Assembly (NCBI GenBank): GCA_033439255.1 | Contig: CM065890.1 | Location: 1,550,001-1,614,000 of the forward strand | DNA: 64,000 bases | DNA from: Hericium rajendrae | Taxonomy: Eukaryota; Basidiomycota; Agaricomycetes; Russulales; Hericiaceae | Reading direction: 5' to 3' | In this document: positions 49,001-58,269 of the stretch, one piece after another | How the letters are laid out: each line of letters starts with the position of its first letter | Numbering within the stretch: position 1 is the stretch's first letter | The notes under the pieces: model-generated | The model's input: only the letters and a program-made list of their open reading frames with translations | Database searches by the model: none | What the model was told of the DNA's origin: nothing | Made by a program: the position numbers and the translations under genes

Positions 49001-51981
49001 TCATGGTGGATTACCACGTACCCTCGAGCGCAGAAGCTCAATACCTGCAAGCACGACCCACATCTCAAGTATATTCCGCGACGATCGAGGATAACGACGT
49101 ACCTGTGTTATTGAATACCTTGCAGATTACAGGCACCGACGCGCCTGATCAAAACGAGTTAGATAAGATCCCGGAGGCAGATCGGGGCAAGGCACCCAGA
49201 TCCTCGGATCAGATCCAATCTCTGATCGACCCCACCGGAGGTATCCCCGAGGCCGACACCGATCTCATTCTACTAGATTCCTCTGTCTTGTCCTATCCTC
49301 CTCCCGCCACGTATTCCCTCACCGATTTTCAAGGCGCACTTGACTTATTACGCCTCAAGGGTTATCCGGTGAGTACTAGGCTCACTTTGGATGACATAAC
49401 CGAATTTTTAGATATAAATACGAGCCAAGACGGCTCTGCTGAGTCGGCTTGGCCACTCCCGCTTCCACCTCCCGAGTACGTCCCTCAGCCATCGCCCATT
49501 TCCATTGATAAATTCGCCTTCAACTTCATTCCCGTTCGCGAGCGTCGCGCTCAGCTCCATCCCGTTCAGTGGACCGGCGCGTATCGCGGAGGCTCTCCAT
49601 TCGAACTCATCTCGCGTGCTTGGGCCGATCGAGGCTACTTGCGCGACACATCTCAAGTCTCTCAGGCTCTGCTCAACTCGAGCGAGGCCATTCTTCTTCA
49701 CGAGGATCGCGTAGACGGACCGACTGGTAAGCCTTATGCTGATTTAATTATGCTTGAAGCGACCTTAGTCCTCGCTCAGCCAAATCAAGACGTTCACATC
49801 GAGTGTGGTACCGCGCGGATTAGTTTCCACCCGCGGGACGCCGGAGTGTACGTACCACCTCACATGTCACCTGAGCCACTTCATCGAGCCTTAATTCCAG
49901 TTTTTGCACATCATCCGTCCGCGGAAGACCTTTCTGATATGGCGCGTCGCATGCACGGCAGGATCTATCCCCCTGCAGACGCGATCGTGCAACAGCACAC
50001 CAACGAACTCGTGCCCACACAGCCCAACACCCCCGAGCCCGAGGCAGGATCCTCCCAGATCCTCTCAAGACCCACTCTTCCCCGCCAGCCTTCTTTTATC
50101 GACGTCATGGCTCACTATGGAGCCACGATCACGTCCAACGAACTTCGCGAAACCATTGGACCTTTGGCGCCGCTTGTCAGCGGCATCCAGGAAGACAATC
50201 GACGCTTCCACATGTCCGAGCTCCCACCCGCCGTCCTGCGCCAGCACGTCGACCATATGATCACCAAGCGTAAGCTCAGGGACGTCGCGGATAATGTTGC
50301 CATCGAGAATTTCAAGCGAATGTGCCCTGATGAGGACCTAGAACCTGAGCTTGTCCAAGAGTTCTTGCATCGCCGTGATCCACTGGAATTTGAGGAGACC
50401 AAAGAGCCTGAGGCCGATGAAGACCAGGAGATGGAGGAAGGATCCTCCCAGCCGATGAATCCCGGAGAATCGCAAGCCCAGGAGCCCGCTGGAGATGTAT
50501 TGGATGAGATTGCAGAGGAGGGTCTGATGGAGCGTCTGAGGGAGCAGGAGGCCGACATAGTGGAGGTAGACCTGACGGGTATGTCCCCAGGCCTCACCAA
50601 CCACTTCATTTCCACTTATCGACAAAATCTCGTCTGGCTCGACAAAGGTACACGCCCTGTCCTTCGTTTCTTGAAGTCGCACCCTGCCTTCAGAGGTCGT
50701 TTCCCAAACGCACCATCCACGTCCTCGCGGGAATCACCTTCGACATCGTCTGACTCTGAGCCCACGCATGCTGAGCCCGAAGACGTTCAATCCGCCTCAG
50801 TGCTATTCGCTGCTGATGTTAAGCTATCGACGGACTCGCTGCACGAATCAACATTTTCCCTCCATGAAGGTGATGCCCGGGAAACATTCTATGCTCACAC
50901 CATTGTCGACCCCACTCGTTATAAAACGTGCATCGACGATTCCGACTCTGATGCTTCGGAAACGAGTAGTGGCGCTTCAAGCATCGGAACCACTCTCGTT
51001 CACGTCTCTGGACGATCGACGCCAGCTAGTATGCCGTCTCTCGTCGCTATGAGCGAGTCCCCGGAACCCCTCGACGATTATCTTCATGATTCAGTACCTC
51101 CGCGCGAAGTCCCGATTATTGTGCACGAGCCCCGTGGTCCTCATGGCCCAGGCATTATCATTGACGACAAGCCCCTTCATCCTGACCAGCCTGCATACCG
51201 ACGCGAAGGCCCCTGGATCATCAATAACAAGACCGAGGCAGTGGTCTCGACAGATGAAGAACCTCCTCCGTACGGCGCGAAGATCCTCCCATTCCTCAGC
51301 AACGTTTTTGACGAGCTTCGGCGGAACTCACCGGACTCCCTTCATATCTTATTCCCTGACTTATGCGTCAACCACGCCGGCGAACCTATCCTTCCGATTC
51401 CGCGAACTGAATCCTTTAATCCACCTACAAAGCCCCAGGACACGCAGGCCTTCAAAGAGAGGATGCACGTTCAAATGATCAATGGCAACGCAATTGTCCA
51501 GCAGCCCGCACTATTCGACTCCATGTTTTGTATGTACTCCTTCTGGTACCAGCGTTATCATACCTTCGTCGAGAATCTACTCGACAACCTGGACGAGATT
51601 ATGAAGGAACCCCCACTCACTCTGGACCTTCTCAAGCGCATTCGTGACCCGGCAATGGAACAACTTCGCCAGCACCTTGAGTGTGCACGCCAAAAACCTC
51701 CGCGACCATCATTCTTCCATGTCGAGGAAGTCCGATTCCTCCAAGCACTTGCCGCACTGTATAACCTCTGGGGTCGTGCCGCCTTTGCTGAAGGTATCGA
51801 CGGTATCCTCCACCTCCAGTACGGCGATGACTTCGTCATCTCGCAGCTTCGTCAGTCAGGAATCCTTCTCCCCAAGTACCCGTACAGATCATACTTCGAG
51901 CGCCTTCGCAATGCCGAGCAACGTCTTGTTGCCCGATTCAATCAGCAAATGGGTCTGGCGCGTGGAGAGGCCTATCACTAG
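46027..51981 (+). CDS. Gag-protease polyprotein with a long C-terminal extension, 1,984 residues
   Basis: Structural and protease part of the retrotransposon. Residues from about 110 to 250 look like a Gag capsid region (YFIKTYEALCRQNNVV, then RKYVHDTKYKRMGDLRAW). An acidic Ser/Asp tract at about 285-320 leads into a Lys-rich segment. A zinc knuckle CFGCGLKGHGMGLC (CX2CX4HX4C) is near residue 472. A retropepsin-like active site IVDTGSQLNVVN is near residue 884, with MLLGRPWQ some 60 residues later as the ILG-type motif. The remaining thousand residues are Pro/Glu-rich and unrecognised. The true start may be the ATG at 46072 or 46285. Base composition shifts near 47150 from AT-rich to GC-richer. 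A GTGAGC donor-like site begins at 51983, just past the stop. Confidence 0.9.
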   Translation: MLQVGLNPLSLQIKFMTGELFPSGSIASDPPESSQGVEVGSASPITSSHHSPSPQLNPVHIPNPNPISQSHIPTHQRHTTSATLHSMAPSVLTMPIPNTKHAPLKFKGQYDMVEYFIKTYEALCRQNNVVTDAEKCELITQYCSRKVANLIEALPSYLRPDFQQLKTDLLTYFDADRRIKRYGRKDLRKYVHDTKYKRMGDLRAWRKYTRGFVRIAGWLKAAGKLSDYDEAGYFWLGIGPGLRDKIEDRLIASYPNHDQADPFPIDEVQKVVEKILQRNKFDIDMAESDSDLGTDWSGDSDSSDSDSESSDDERIRRKKKHSKKSGSRSAEKERRVKFAKDEEPEISKFKKSSSPRSSSPARKKITNEQDKVEDLIRELNTMRADDPGYGLVYYKACKLDGAVREVVSPPVLRSNQTVMTTREVLQRDPPPHVSSVPRSIPPINRTSTMSASRPPPIPTIREPAYRREDMTCFGCGLKGHGMGLCPDLRRLVDSGELRRDPQGRYTYPNGQRIARFPDETLLVAIQRDRTAAQRAAAMSNFVTVVGLDAESESESDDHDNSRYYFPNEYAETDSEYDVYPAAKNVEEPKRQTRQSAGTRAKKEIFDGVHVPSSPKQRARVRASGTDPRGSQVIPTADEAMAVDPPMGSRPMNAPRIPGERLGHPAKKLGRSSWNETVETRHVPRNADDPPSMRPIDTRKPAYDSSRDEYIRDDVEMEVDKENSTKNKSVKRSDTSPSKNDVPVPEIKRQVRRSAISSIVEPSKVLARVLESPIQLKVGEVIGISKEISQILTDSLKFKSPESNPIAAMTAVAMVGGGEGDGHESPWLENFPKVGRPLQRESRSSAPTRVTFKQARHSSPGRHDLQGDLIRIRVRCGDKPITAIVDTGSQLNVVNRQVWRESIDIPCDMAKTVQMKDANGQSKELRGLVQNVPLSIGSLNTEADLFCGDHVPFPMLLGRPWQRQNFVTIDERSEGTYLVFKDPWDVSKSRFEVMVDYHVPSSAEAQYLQARPTSQVYSATIEDNDVPVLLNTLQITGTDAPDQNELDKIPEADRGKAPRSSDQIQSLIDPTGGIPEADTDLILLDSSVLSYPPPATYSLTDFQGALDLLRLKGYPVSTRLTLDDITEFLDINTSQDGSAESAWPLPLPPPEYVPQPSPISIDKFAFNFIPVRERRAQLHPVQWTGAYRGGSPFELISRAWADRGYLRDTSQVSQALLNSSEAILLHEDRVDGPTGKPYADLIMLEATLVLAQPNQDVHIECGTARISFHPRDAGVYVPPHMSPEPLHRALIPVFAHHPSAEDLSDMARRMHGRIYPPADAIVQQHTNELVPTQPNTPEPEAGSSQILSRPTLPRQPSFIDVMAHYGATITSNELRETIGPLAPLVSGIQEDNRRFHMSELPPAVLRQHVDHMITKRKLRDVADNVAIENFKRMCPDEDLEPELVQEFLHRRDPLEFEETKEPEADEDQEMEEGSSQPMNPGESQAQEPAGDVLDEIAEEGLMERLREQEADIVEVDLTGMSPGLTNHFISTYRQNLVWLDKGTRPVLRFLKSHPAFRGRFPNAPSTSSRESPSTSSDSEPTHAEPEDVQSASVLFAADVKLSTDSLHESTFSLHEGDARETFYAHTIVDPTRYKTCIDDSDSDASETSSGASSIGTTLVHVSGRSTPASMPSLVAMSESPEPLDDYLHDSVPPREVPIIVHEPRGPHGPGIIIDDKPLHPDQPAYRREGPWIINNKTEAVVSTDEEPPPYGAKILPFLSNVFDELRRNSPDSLHILFPDLCVNHAGEPILPIPRTESFNPPTKPQDTQAFKERMHVQMINGNAIVQQPALFDSMFCMYSFWYQRYHTFVENLLDNLDEIMKEPPLTLDLLKRIRDPAMEQLRQHLECARQKPPRPSFFHVEEVRFLQALAALYNLWGRAAFAEGIDGILHLQYGDDFVISQLRQSGILLPKYPYRSYFERLRNAEQRLVARFNQQMGLARGEAYH

Positions 51982-52091
51982 GGTGAGCCTCCATTCGTGT
52001 TTGGAAGTTCCGGGCATTTTCTTATAAAGTTCCCCGCGCCCGCAATCCAGCCTCGCCCCGCGACTCCAACAACACGCGGATCTCAAGCTAG

Positions 52092-52129
52092 AAAATCCAG
52101 AAAAATCGTAAAACTCCCAAATTAAATTC
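52092..52129 (+). repeat. Spacer direct repeat, copy 1
   Basis: AT-rich segment containing AAAAATCGTAAAACTCCCAA; closely matched about 167 bp downstream. Confidence 0.65.
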
Positions 52130-52258
52130 AGTAACGACTTTCATACGCCACGTCTCCGCCTCTATCGTTTCGCGCGACGCGCACCAATACTTTTTTTCTT
52201 GTGCAGTTTAACAGATTTTATTTCGTGCTCACAGGAGTCCGGAAGATACATGCCCACC

Positions 52259-52297
52259 AAAAACCCATAAAAAATCGTAAAATTCCCAAATCAACTC
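52259..52297 (+). repeat. Spacer direct repeat, copy 2
   Basis: Contains AAAAATCGTAAAATTCCCAA, matching 52092-52129 with a few substitutions; suggests a tandem duplication of about 167 bp. Confidence 0.65.
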
Positions 52298-53741
52298 TAG
52301 CGTCGTCTTCGCGACCCATTCTTTGATTACGCCGAGCACTTTCTGGTTCAATGGTCTAGTTTGTTTTACAGGTCCTCTTCTATGCCACGCCTTCCTCCTC
52401 AAGCTTCAAGTCCCGGTTTTTCCCTCTCTTGTTTTTTTTTAGGTGTTCTCTTTCCTCTGCCTGTCCAATGTACGTCAGCTCTTCACATCCGCCATCATTC
52501 CCCACCCCCTTCTGTTCTTGCTGGCCATCATTCATTCGGGCGCGATGACAAGTTCCAGTCTGGTCTCGCACCCGACAAGGACGACTTCAACCCCAACTCG
52601 GAAATCAATTACCCCAGGGCAGGTACCCTCTCGACATCTTGCTTCCTCCATCAGCCACACATCGATTCATTGCTCGGACCCAGCCTCAAGTCCGAGCGCT
52701 CGATTAGAAGCTGTCGAGCTGTCTGATCGAAGGCACCTCAAGGCAGTCGCGTGTCCGATCACGACGACTGTCTATATAAATTCTCGTCCCCATCATTCAA
52801 CTCTTTCAAGACCAGTATCGGCAGCATTGTACGATTAGGGGTGAGTCATCGAGTCTCCCTCGATAGGCTCAGTACTCACCACTCTTCGAAGCGATGACCT
52901 CCCGTTCTTTCGACCCATAGGTGGTCCGTTTCGTGCCTCATCTTTTCTTTCTCCATCTATGCCTCCCCTCGCAGTTCTATTCCGACGTCACTTCGTTCTT
53001 GAGCAATTATCCTAAATACGAGTGCTTGCGATGATCCTTACAAGATGCAATTTAACTCAAGTGAGCATGCCTCGTTCCGTGATCAGGACGGACTATGTGA
53101 CTCACCCCTTGCTAGAAAAAGAATGAAATTTCCTAAAAAAACCTGCGCACCCGGCGCACTCCATAGACGTTCCCCTCCCTCGTACTGTCGCAGTCGCTGC
53201 ATCGCAAGCAACGAGGCTCGTCGACGGACCGCGCCTCGCGGTCCCGCGTACAAGCCCCGAGGCTGGCATTGTTCGACTTGTACGTCTCTCGTTTGTCGTG
53301 CATACGCTGGTGTTTGCTTATCTGCTGCTTGCGTCCTTTCCACTCGACACCATCGCCTTGCACGAATCAGGCAAATTGTTCATCCAGTTCCCCACTCCTT
53401 TTCCCGGCGTCATCGAATCTTTGGCCTCGACAACGCGTGCGCTCAAATTCCCCGCGCAGGCTTGGGACGTTTTTTTTCGGTGCTCATTCTACATTCGAGT
53501 TGTATCTACGACTGTTCCTTAGTCTTAATGCATTTTGTTTGTGACCGAAATGTGTTCCCGTCCGACGACGGACTCCTTCTAAGTTGAATCCCCAGGACAG
53601 CCTTTCCGAGAATTTTGCCCTTTTGAAGATATCGTGCCTTGCAAATACCTTCAATAAATCACACTATCAGTTGCGTTGACATATTCACTAAGCCCTTACA
53701 TTTTGCTCTCAGAGCTTGCCTCCTCAAGGCCTTAAAGATTT

Positions 53742-53812
53742 CTGGCATCACCGAAAATCGAACCACGGACCTCACACAAATCAGACGCCTGATGCTAAGC
53801 GCCTCGGCTCTC
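53742..53812 (-). repeat. tRNA-like relic
   Basis: On the minus strand a 71-nt segment ends GGTCCGTGGTTCGATTTTCG followed by GTGATGCCA, resembling a tRNA T-arm (B box GGTTCGAnTCC) and CCA-like 3' end. A D-arm-like GCCGAGGCGCTTAGC lies upstream. The acceptor arms do not pair and the anticodon arm is degenerate, so it is not a working tRNA. Confidence 0.3.
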
Positions 53813-53816
53813 ATTT

Positions 53817-53836
53817 AAAAAAAAAAAAAAAAAAAA
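53817..53836 (+). repeat. A20 homopolymer flanked by GGCTCTC direct repeats
   Basis: Twenty A residues preceded by ATTT. GGCTCTC occurs at 53806-53812 and again at 53837-53843. The layout resembles the tail of a retroposed sequence with a short duplication. Confidence 0.6.
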
Positions 53837-53880
53837 GGCTCTCGACTTAAGTCAATTCTAGAGTTCTGACTTTTGACTCT

Positions 53881-56800
53881 ATGGATCTCAAGTCTTATAA
53901 TATCAATTCTGTGATCTTTCCTCTATCTAAGAAAATCAAGAAATACATGAAAATCTTCACCGCATATAAGAGAGTGGACAAGAAAGTCAAACCTGTCGCA
54001 GGCACATTTCCAGAAGATGCGCGAGTTGCACGAAGATTTCCAGAAGACCCGTTGGCTTCTTTACCCACTTTGACCCCATTTCCCCCTGAATTTATTCCTT
54101 CTGAGAAAATGACCCTGGACTATATAAAGCAGCTTGAAATAAATAAAGATGGATTCCTATGGCCTGAAGAAGAAAAACTATTTCAGCATATCATGGTCCT
54201 AAATCGTGAAAGTTTAGCCTTTGCTGAAATTGAACGTGGAACCCTCAAGGAATCCTACTTCACCCCATATATTATCCCAACAGTTCCACATGCCCCTTGG
54301 GTGTGTAGGAATATACCCATCCCTCCAGGTATAAAAGACAAAGTTATTGAACTCCTTAAAGATAAAATCGCTGCAGGTGTATATGAGCCAAGTCAGTCTG
54401 CATACTGTTCAAGCTGGTTTTGCGTGTTGAAGAAAAATGGAAAACTTCGAATTGTTCATGACCTCCAGCCCCTTAATAAGGTTACAATCCGTGATGCTGG
54501 ACTTCCACCAATTGTTGATGATTTCGTTGAACCCTTCGCTGGATGCTCGTGCAGTACGGTCTTTGATTTATTCTGGGGATTCGATGCCAGAAAAGTACAT
54601 CCAGAAAGTCGAGACCTTACAGCTTTTAGAACACCTTTAGGATTGCTAAGAATCACATCCATGCCCATGGGATTTACAAATTCTCCAGCAGAATTTCAGA
54701 ATTGCATGACCTTTATCCTTCAGCCTGAAATTCCTGAAAAAGCCAACATCTTTATTGATGATTTAGGAATTCGTGGCCCTCCGACCACATATCCTGATTC
54801 CAAAGGAAATCCTAAAGTACTCAAGGAAAATCCAGGAATCAGGAGATTTATTTGGGAACATGCTCAGGATGTTCACCGCATTATGCATCGTATCAAGCAT
54901 GCAGGTGGAACCTTTGCTCCCAATAAAGCCCAAATTAGTAGACCAGATGTTCTCATTGTCGGTCAAAAATGTACACCTCTAGGGAGAGTGCCTGAGGACA
55001 AGAAAGTTGAAAAGATTCTTGCCTGGCCACCTTTAAAAACCTCCACAGAAGTTAGAGGGTTCTTAGGACTGTGTGGAACTGTGCGCATTTGGATCCCAAA
55101 TTATTCCAAGATAGCCAGACCTCTCACAGAACTAATTCGTCGTGAAGAAGCCTTTCTATGGGATCAGAGAAGACAAGAAGCCTTTGACACCCTGAAAAAA
55201 CTAGTCACCTCAGCTCCCGCCCTACGTCCAATTGATTATCACTCAGGCCAGCCGGTCATACTTTCAGTTGACTCAAGTTATATTGCAGTAGGATTTATTT
55301 TATCCCAGCTTGACAATGAAGGACGTCGACGCCCTGCTCGTTACGGATCTCTACCCATGTCAGAAGTCGAGTCAAGATATTCTCAGCCCAAGTTAGAGTT
55401 ATTTGGACTTTACCGAGCCCTCCGTCACTACAGTTTATACATCGTTGGACTCACCAATTTCTTTGTCGAAGTTGATGCTAAATACATTAAAGGAATGTTG
55501 AACTCTCCAGACATCCAGCCAAATGCAGCTGTCAATAGATGGATTCAAGGCATTCTCATGTTTGATTTCACACTCGTTCATGTCCCTGCAGATAAGCACA
55601 AAGGCCCAGATGCCTTGTCACGTCGACGCCTTGCAGATGATGAAGAAGCTGATTTTGATAATGATGAATGGCTCGACAACATTGCCCTTTATCTAGGATC
55701 AAAACCAGAAGATTTATCTCCAGACAACAATATGTCCAGTTCATATTCACTTTCAAATCTACCCTCAGTTTTGACCTCCACCATTACCCAGCAGGATGAA
55801 ACCCTGCTTCATGTTTTCAAGTTTCTTAGGACACTTGAGTATCCTTCCACTTCTATGTCAATTCAGCAACAGAAGAGATTCCTAAAGAAAGTATCCCAGT
55901 TCTTTGTCAAAGGAGGAATCTTATTCAAACGGAATTCAACTCGACCCCCTCTTAAAGTTATATTCAAAGCATCTCAACGGAATTCAATTATGATTGATGC
56001 GCATGAGAATCTTGGTCACCGTGGAGAAATAGCAGTATTTGAGACCATAAGGACAAGATTCTTCTGGCCATACATGCGTGCTGATATCAAACACCATATT
56101 GCATCATGCCATGAATGTCAAATCAGAAGCACCAAAAGAATTGAACTTCCTCTCATAATCTCTACCCCTTCCACAATTTGGACTAGAGTCTATATTGATG
56201 TCATGCATATGCCAAAAGCAGCAGGATTTACTCACATAGTCGCAGCACGAGATGACCTATCACGAGCCTCAGAAGGACGAGCTTTGACAAGGGTTACCTC
56301 AAAAGCTCTTTCTAATTTCTTTTGGGAACAACTCTACTGCAGATATGGAGCCATAGGTCAAGTTACAACTGACAATGGACCTGAAGTCAGAGCAGCCTTT
56401 AGTGAGCTAATGGACAGGTTAGGACTTCCACATATCCCAATATCCCCATATAATTCCAAAGCAAATGGAGTAGTCGAACGAGGTCATTATGTTATCCGAG
56501 AAGCCATAGTCAAGTCATGCAATCACAAGATGAGCAAGTGGCCAGAGAAGGTAGCAGAAGCATTCTTTGCTGACAAAGTTACCACAAGTCAGGTCACAGG
56601 ATTTTCCCCCTATTACCTCCTGCATGGAATAGAACCTGTCCTCCCATTTGATTTAACAGAAGCCACTTTCATGGTTGAAGGATTTAAGTCAGGAATGTCT
56701 CCTGAAGATCTGCTCGTCTTACGTATGAGGCAATTAGGCAAGAGATCACAAGATTTGAAACATGCTGCTTTCAAGCTCAGTCAATATCGCATGAAGTCAA

Positions 56801-57153
56801 AGGAAGAATTTGAGAAAAAGTTCTTCGCCAAGCTAGTCACCAAAGATTTCAAGCCTGGAGACTTAGTCCTGCTTAGGAATACTCAGGTTGAGAAGAGTAT
56901 GAATCGCAAAGCCAAGCCACGATACCTTGGACCTTATGAAATTGATCGTCGCACCCAAGGAGGATCATATGTCCTTAAAGAGTTAAGTGGTGTAGTCATG
57001 AGAGATGCCGTCGCTGCTTTCAGACTAGTCCCTTATATTGCACGCGATCAGAAGAGACTCAAGAAGTTGATGTCTACAAATTATGATGCAGAAGATTCTG
57101 AGAATGATTCTGAGAAAATGGATGATGCAGATATATTAGACGCCGAAGAATAA
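53881..57153 (+). CDS. Pol polyprotein: reverse transcriptase, RNase H, integrase (1,090 residues)
   Basis: Copies element RNA and integrates the cDNA. RT (about residues 140-380) shows SWFCVLKKNGKLRIVHDLQP, then GFTNSPAEFQNCM, and the catalytic box as FIDDLGI near residue 292, with Phe in place of the usual Tyr of YxDD. RNase H follows (VILSVDSSYIAVGFILSQLD, then FFVEVDAKYIKG and HKGPDALSRR). Integrase has an HHCC zinc domain (HENLGHRGE, then CHECQIRS) and the DDE core: IDVMHM near 770, TTDNGPE near 830, GVVERGH near 864. A GPY/F-like end, RYLGPYEIDRR, follows. The frame is intact with its own ATG, separated by 1.9 kb from Gag-protease, so it is not reached by simple frameshifting. Confidence 0.95.
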   Translation: MDLKSYNINSVIFPLSKKIKKYMKIFTAYKRVDKKVKPVAGTFPEDARVARRFPEDPLASLPTLTPFPPEFIPSEKMTLDYIKQLEINKDGFLWPEEEKLFQHIMVLNRESLAFAEIERGTLKESYFTPYIIPTVPHAPWVCRNIPIPPGIKDKVIELLKDKIAAGVYEPSQSAYCSSWFCVLKKNGKLRIVHDLQPLNKVTIRDAGLPPIVDDFVEPFAGCSCSTVFDLFWGFDARKVHPESRDLTAFRTPLGLLRITSMPMGFTNSPAEFQNCMTFILQPEIPEKANIFIDDLGIRGPPTTYPDSKGNPKVLKENPGIRRFIWEHAQDVHRIMHRIKHAGGTFAPNKAQISRPDVLIVGQKCTPLGRVPEDKKVEKILAWPPLKTSTEVRGFLGLCGTVRIWIPNYSKIARPLTELIRREEAFLWDQRRQEAFDTLKKLVTSAPALRPIDYHSGQPVILSVDSSYIAVGFILSQLDNEGRRRPARYGSLPMSEVESRYSQPKLELFGLYRALRHYSLYIVGLTNFFVEVDAKYIKGMLNSPDIQPNAAVNRWIQGILMFDFTLVHVPADKHKGPDALSRRRLADDEEADFDNDEWLDNIALYLGSKPEDLSPDNNMSSSYSLSNLPSVLTSTITQQDETLLHVFKFLRTLEYPSTSMSIQQQKRFLKKVSQFFVKGGILFKRNSTRPPLKVIFKASQRNSIMIDAHENLGHRGEIAVFETIRTRFFWPYMRADIKHHIASCHECQIRSTKRIELPLIISTPSTIWTRVYIDVMHMPKAAGFTHIVAARDDLSRASEGRALTRVTSKALSNFFWEQLYCRYGAIGQVTTDNGPEVRAAFSELMDRLGLPHIPISPYNSKANGVVERGHYVIREAIVKSCNHKMSKWPEKVAEAFFADKVTTSQVTGFSPYYLLHGIEPVLPFDLTEATFMVEGFKSGMSPEDLLVLRMRQLGKRSQDLKHAAFKLSQYRMKSKEEFEKKFFAKLVTKDFKPGDLVLLRNTQVEKSMNRKAKPRYLGPYEIDRRTQGGSYVLKELSGVVMRDAVAAFRLVPYIARDQKRLKKLMSTNYDAEDSENDSEKMDDADILDAEE

Positions 57154-57217
57154 GCCAATCAGTTGCACCCTTATTGTATGGCAACCGAGGACGGTTGATT
57201 TTCAAGTTCCCCGCGGA
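57154..57217 (+). other. Short stretch between Pol and 3' LTR; polypurine tract not obvious
   Basis: Expected site of the polypurine tract for plus-strand priming. Only a weak purine run (CGAGGACGG) is visible, and the bases directly before the LTR are TTCCCCGCGGA, which is not purine-rich. Confidence 0.4.
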
Positions 57218-57453
57218 TGTCGCGCCCAAAACCCGTTTTGAGCATTGACATGATCGATTTAGCAAACTCAACAGCCCCAGAGATTGGCAAAGATCGAAAG
57301 ACCGATCAGCAAGTACCAAGAAATTGATGAGAGCCTAGACTCAGGGCTTCGAATTGATTACCGTTAAGCGCGTAGCTAGACGCTCAAGATCTGGCAACGC
57401 TCGATCATTAAGCGAAAGCCATATTAGAGTAGCATGCGAACACGAGACTTTGT

Positions 57454-58269
57454 TTGCTGGCAATGATGTTCAACTGCCTCAATCCTCGCCGCACATCCTC
57501 TGACTCATACCTATTTTCCCTGGTGCTCAATCAGACCTTCGACCAGTCACCAGCAGAAGTCCGAGTCACCCGCGAATTCATGCGCTCACCGAATCAGGGC
57601 AGCTCAGGCGATCAGCTGCCTCAGTATTTTCCACGCACGTCCATTGCTAGCAATGCATCGATCTCTGCAGTGTGTTGCAGGTCAGGCAGCGCAGCCCCTC
57701 CAGATTATGATTCCCTATCTCTACGCCCCACATCCCCCATCGAGATTGTAAATGACGACGATGACGACGACATTCAGTATCCTTCCCTATACCGTCGTCT
57801 CTCAGTACGGGCACACCAATCCTCCCTCCTGCATCCATGGTTCGTCACTAAGCGCCCCACGCCCTTCATTCGTCAAGGCCAGCTTGTCGAGCTTGCGCTC
57901 GAACATGGCGAGACCACTATCATTACTCGTGCCCGCATCGCCTCCATCCTCTACATTGGCGCAACATGGACCCACTTCTGCGCTGAGCGCGAAGATGCAG
58001 TAGGCAGTGAGGTCACCGAACTCAAGCTGATCGTACCTCGTATATGGAGCCAACTCCCTCGCACTCTCCCCATTCGCGACTTCTTCCGCCGTCGACCTCG
58101 GGTTGACACACATGAGCCCTTCGACCCAGCCGGTAACAGGCAGGTTGCCGCTCACTCATTCATCGTTCCCGTCCACCTGGAGGATGAGGAGGAGAGGGTG
58201 GTTGAGGCATACAAGCGGAGGACGTGCAAAGTGGCAATTTTGACAGGACGTAGCAGGTATGTCCTGTGA
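57454..58269 (+). CDS. LTR-encoded ORF of unknown function, intact copy (271 residues)
   Basis: Runs from MLAMMFNCLNPRRTSSDS to a stop shortly after CKVAILTGRSRY, entirely within U3, upstream of the LTR TATA box. It has an acidic Asp run (NDDDDDDIQYPSLYRRL) and a globular-looking part (IRQGQLVELALEHGETTI, then WTHFCAEREDAVGSEV). A good donor (GTATGT at 58258) lies just before the stop, and downstream frames (YELWATYYLEGYKR at about 58540; QKMRIHYDSRRAQDRLFDDW at about 58580) look like a further exon, so a spliced product of over 300 residues is likely. No known domain was recognised. It may be a captured host gene. Confidence 0.55.
   Translation: MLAMMFNCLNPRRTSSDSYLFSLVLNQTFDQSPAEVRVTREFMRSPNQGSSGDQLPQYFPRTSIASNASISAVCCRSGSAAPPDYDSLSLRPTSPIEIVNDDDDDDIQYPSLYRRLSVRAHQSSLLHPWFVTKRPTPFIRQGQLVELALEHGETTIITRARIASILYIGATWTHFCAEREDAVGSEVTELKLIVPRIWSQLPRTLPIRDFFRRRPRVDTHEPFDPAGNRQVAAHSFIVPVHLEDEEERVVEAYKRRTCKVAILTGRSRYVL

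Larger units (their letters stand above)
51982..53880. other. 1.9-kb non-coding spacer between Gag-protease and Pol
   Basis: No long open frame. It holds a duplicated AT-rich segment, GC-rich stretches related to the hairpin cassettes (intron-like GTGAGT on the minus strand at about 53105, and AGCAACGAGGCTCG at 53208), a tRNA-like relic and a 20-A run just before Pol. The spacer could be removed by splicing from the GTGAGC at 51983, or it could consist of later insertions. Confidence 0.7.

Noticed and set aside
53742-53812. Functional tRNA gene on the minus strand
   Set aside because: T-arm and CCA-like end are visible, but the acceptor arm does not pair and the anticodon arm is degenerate.
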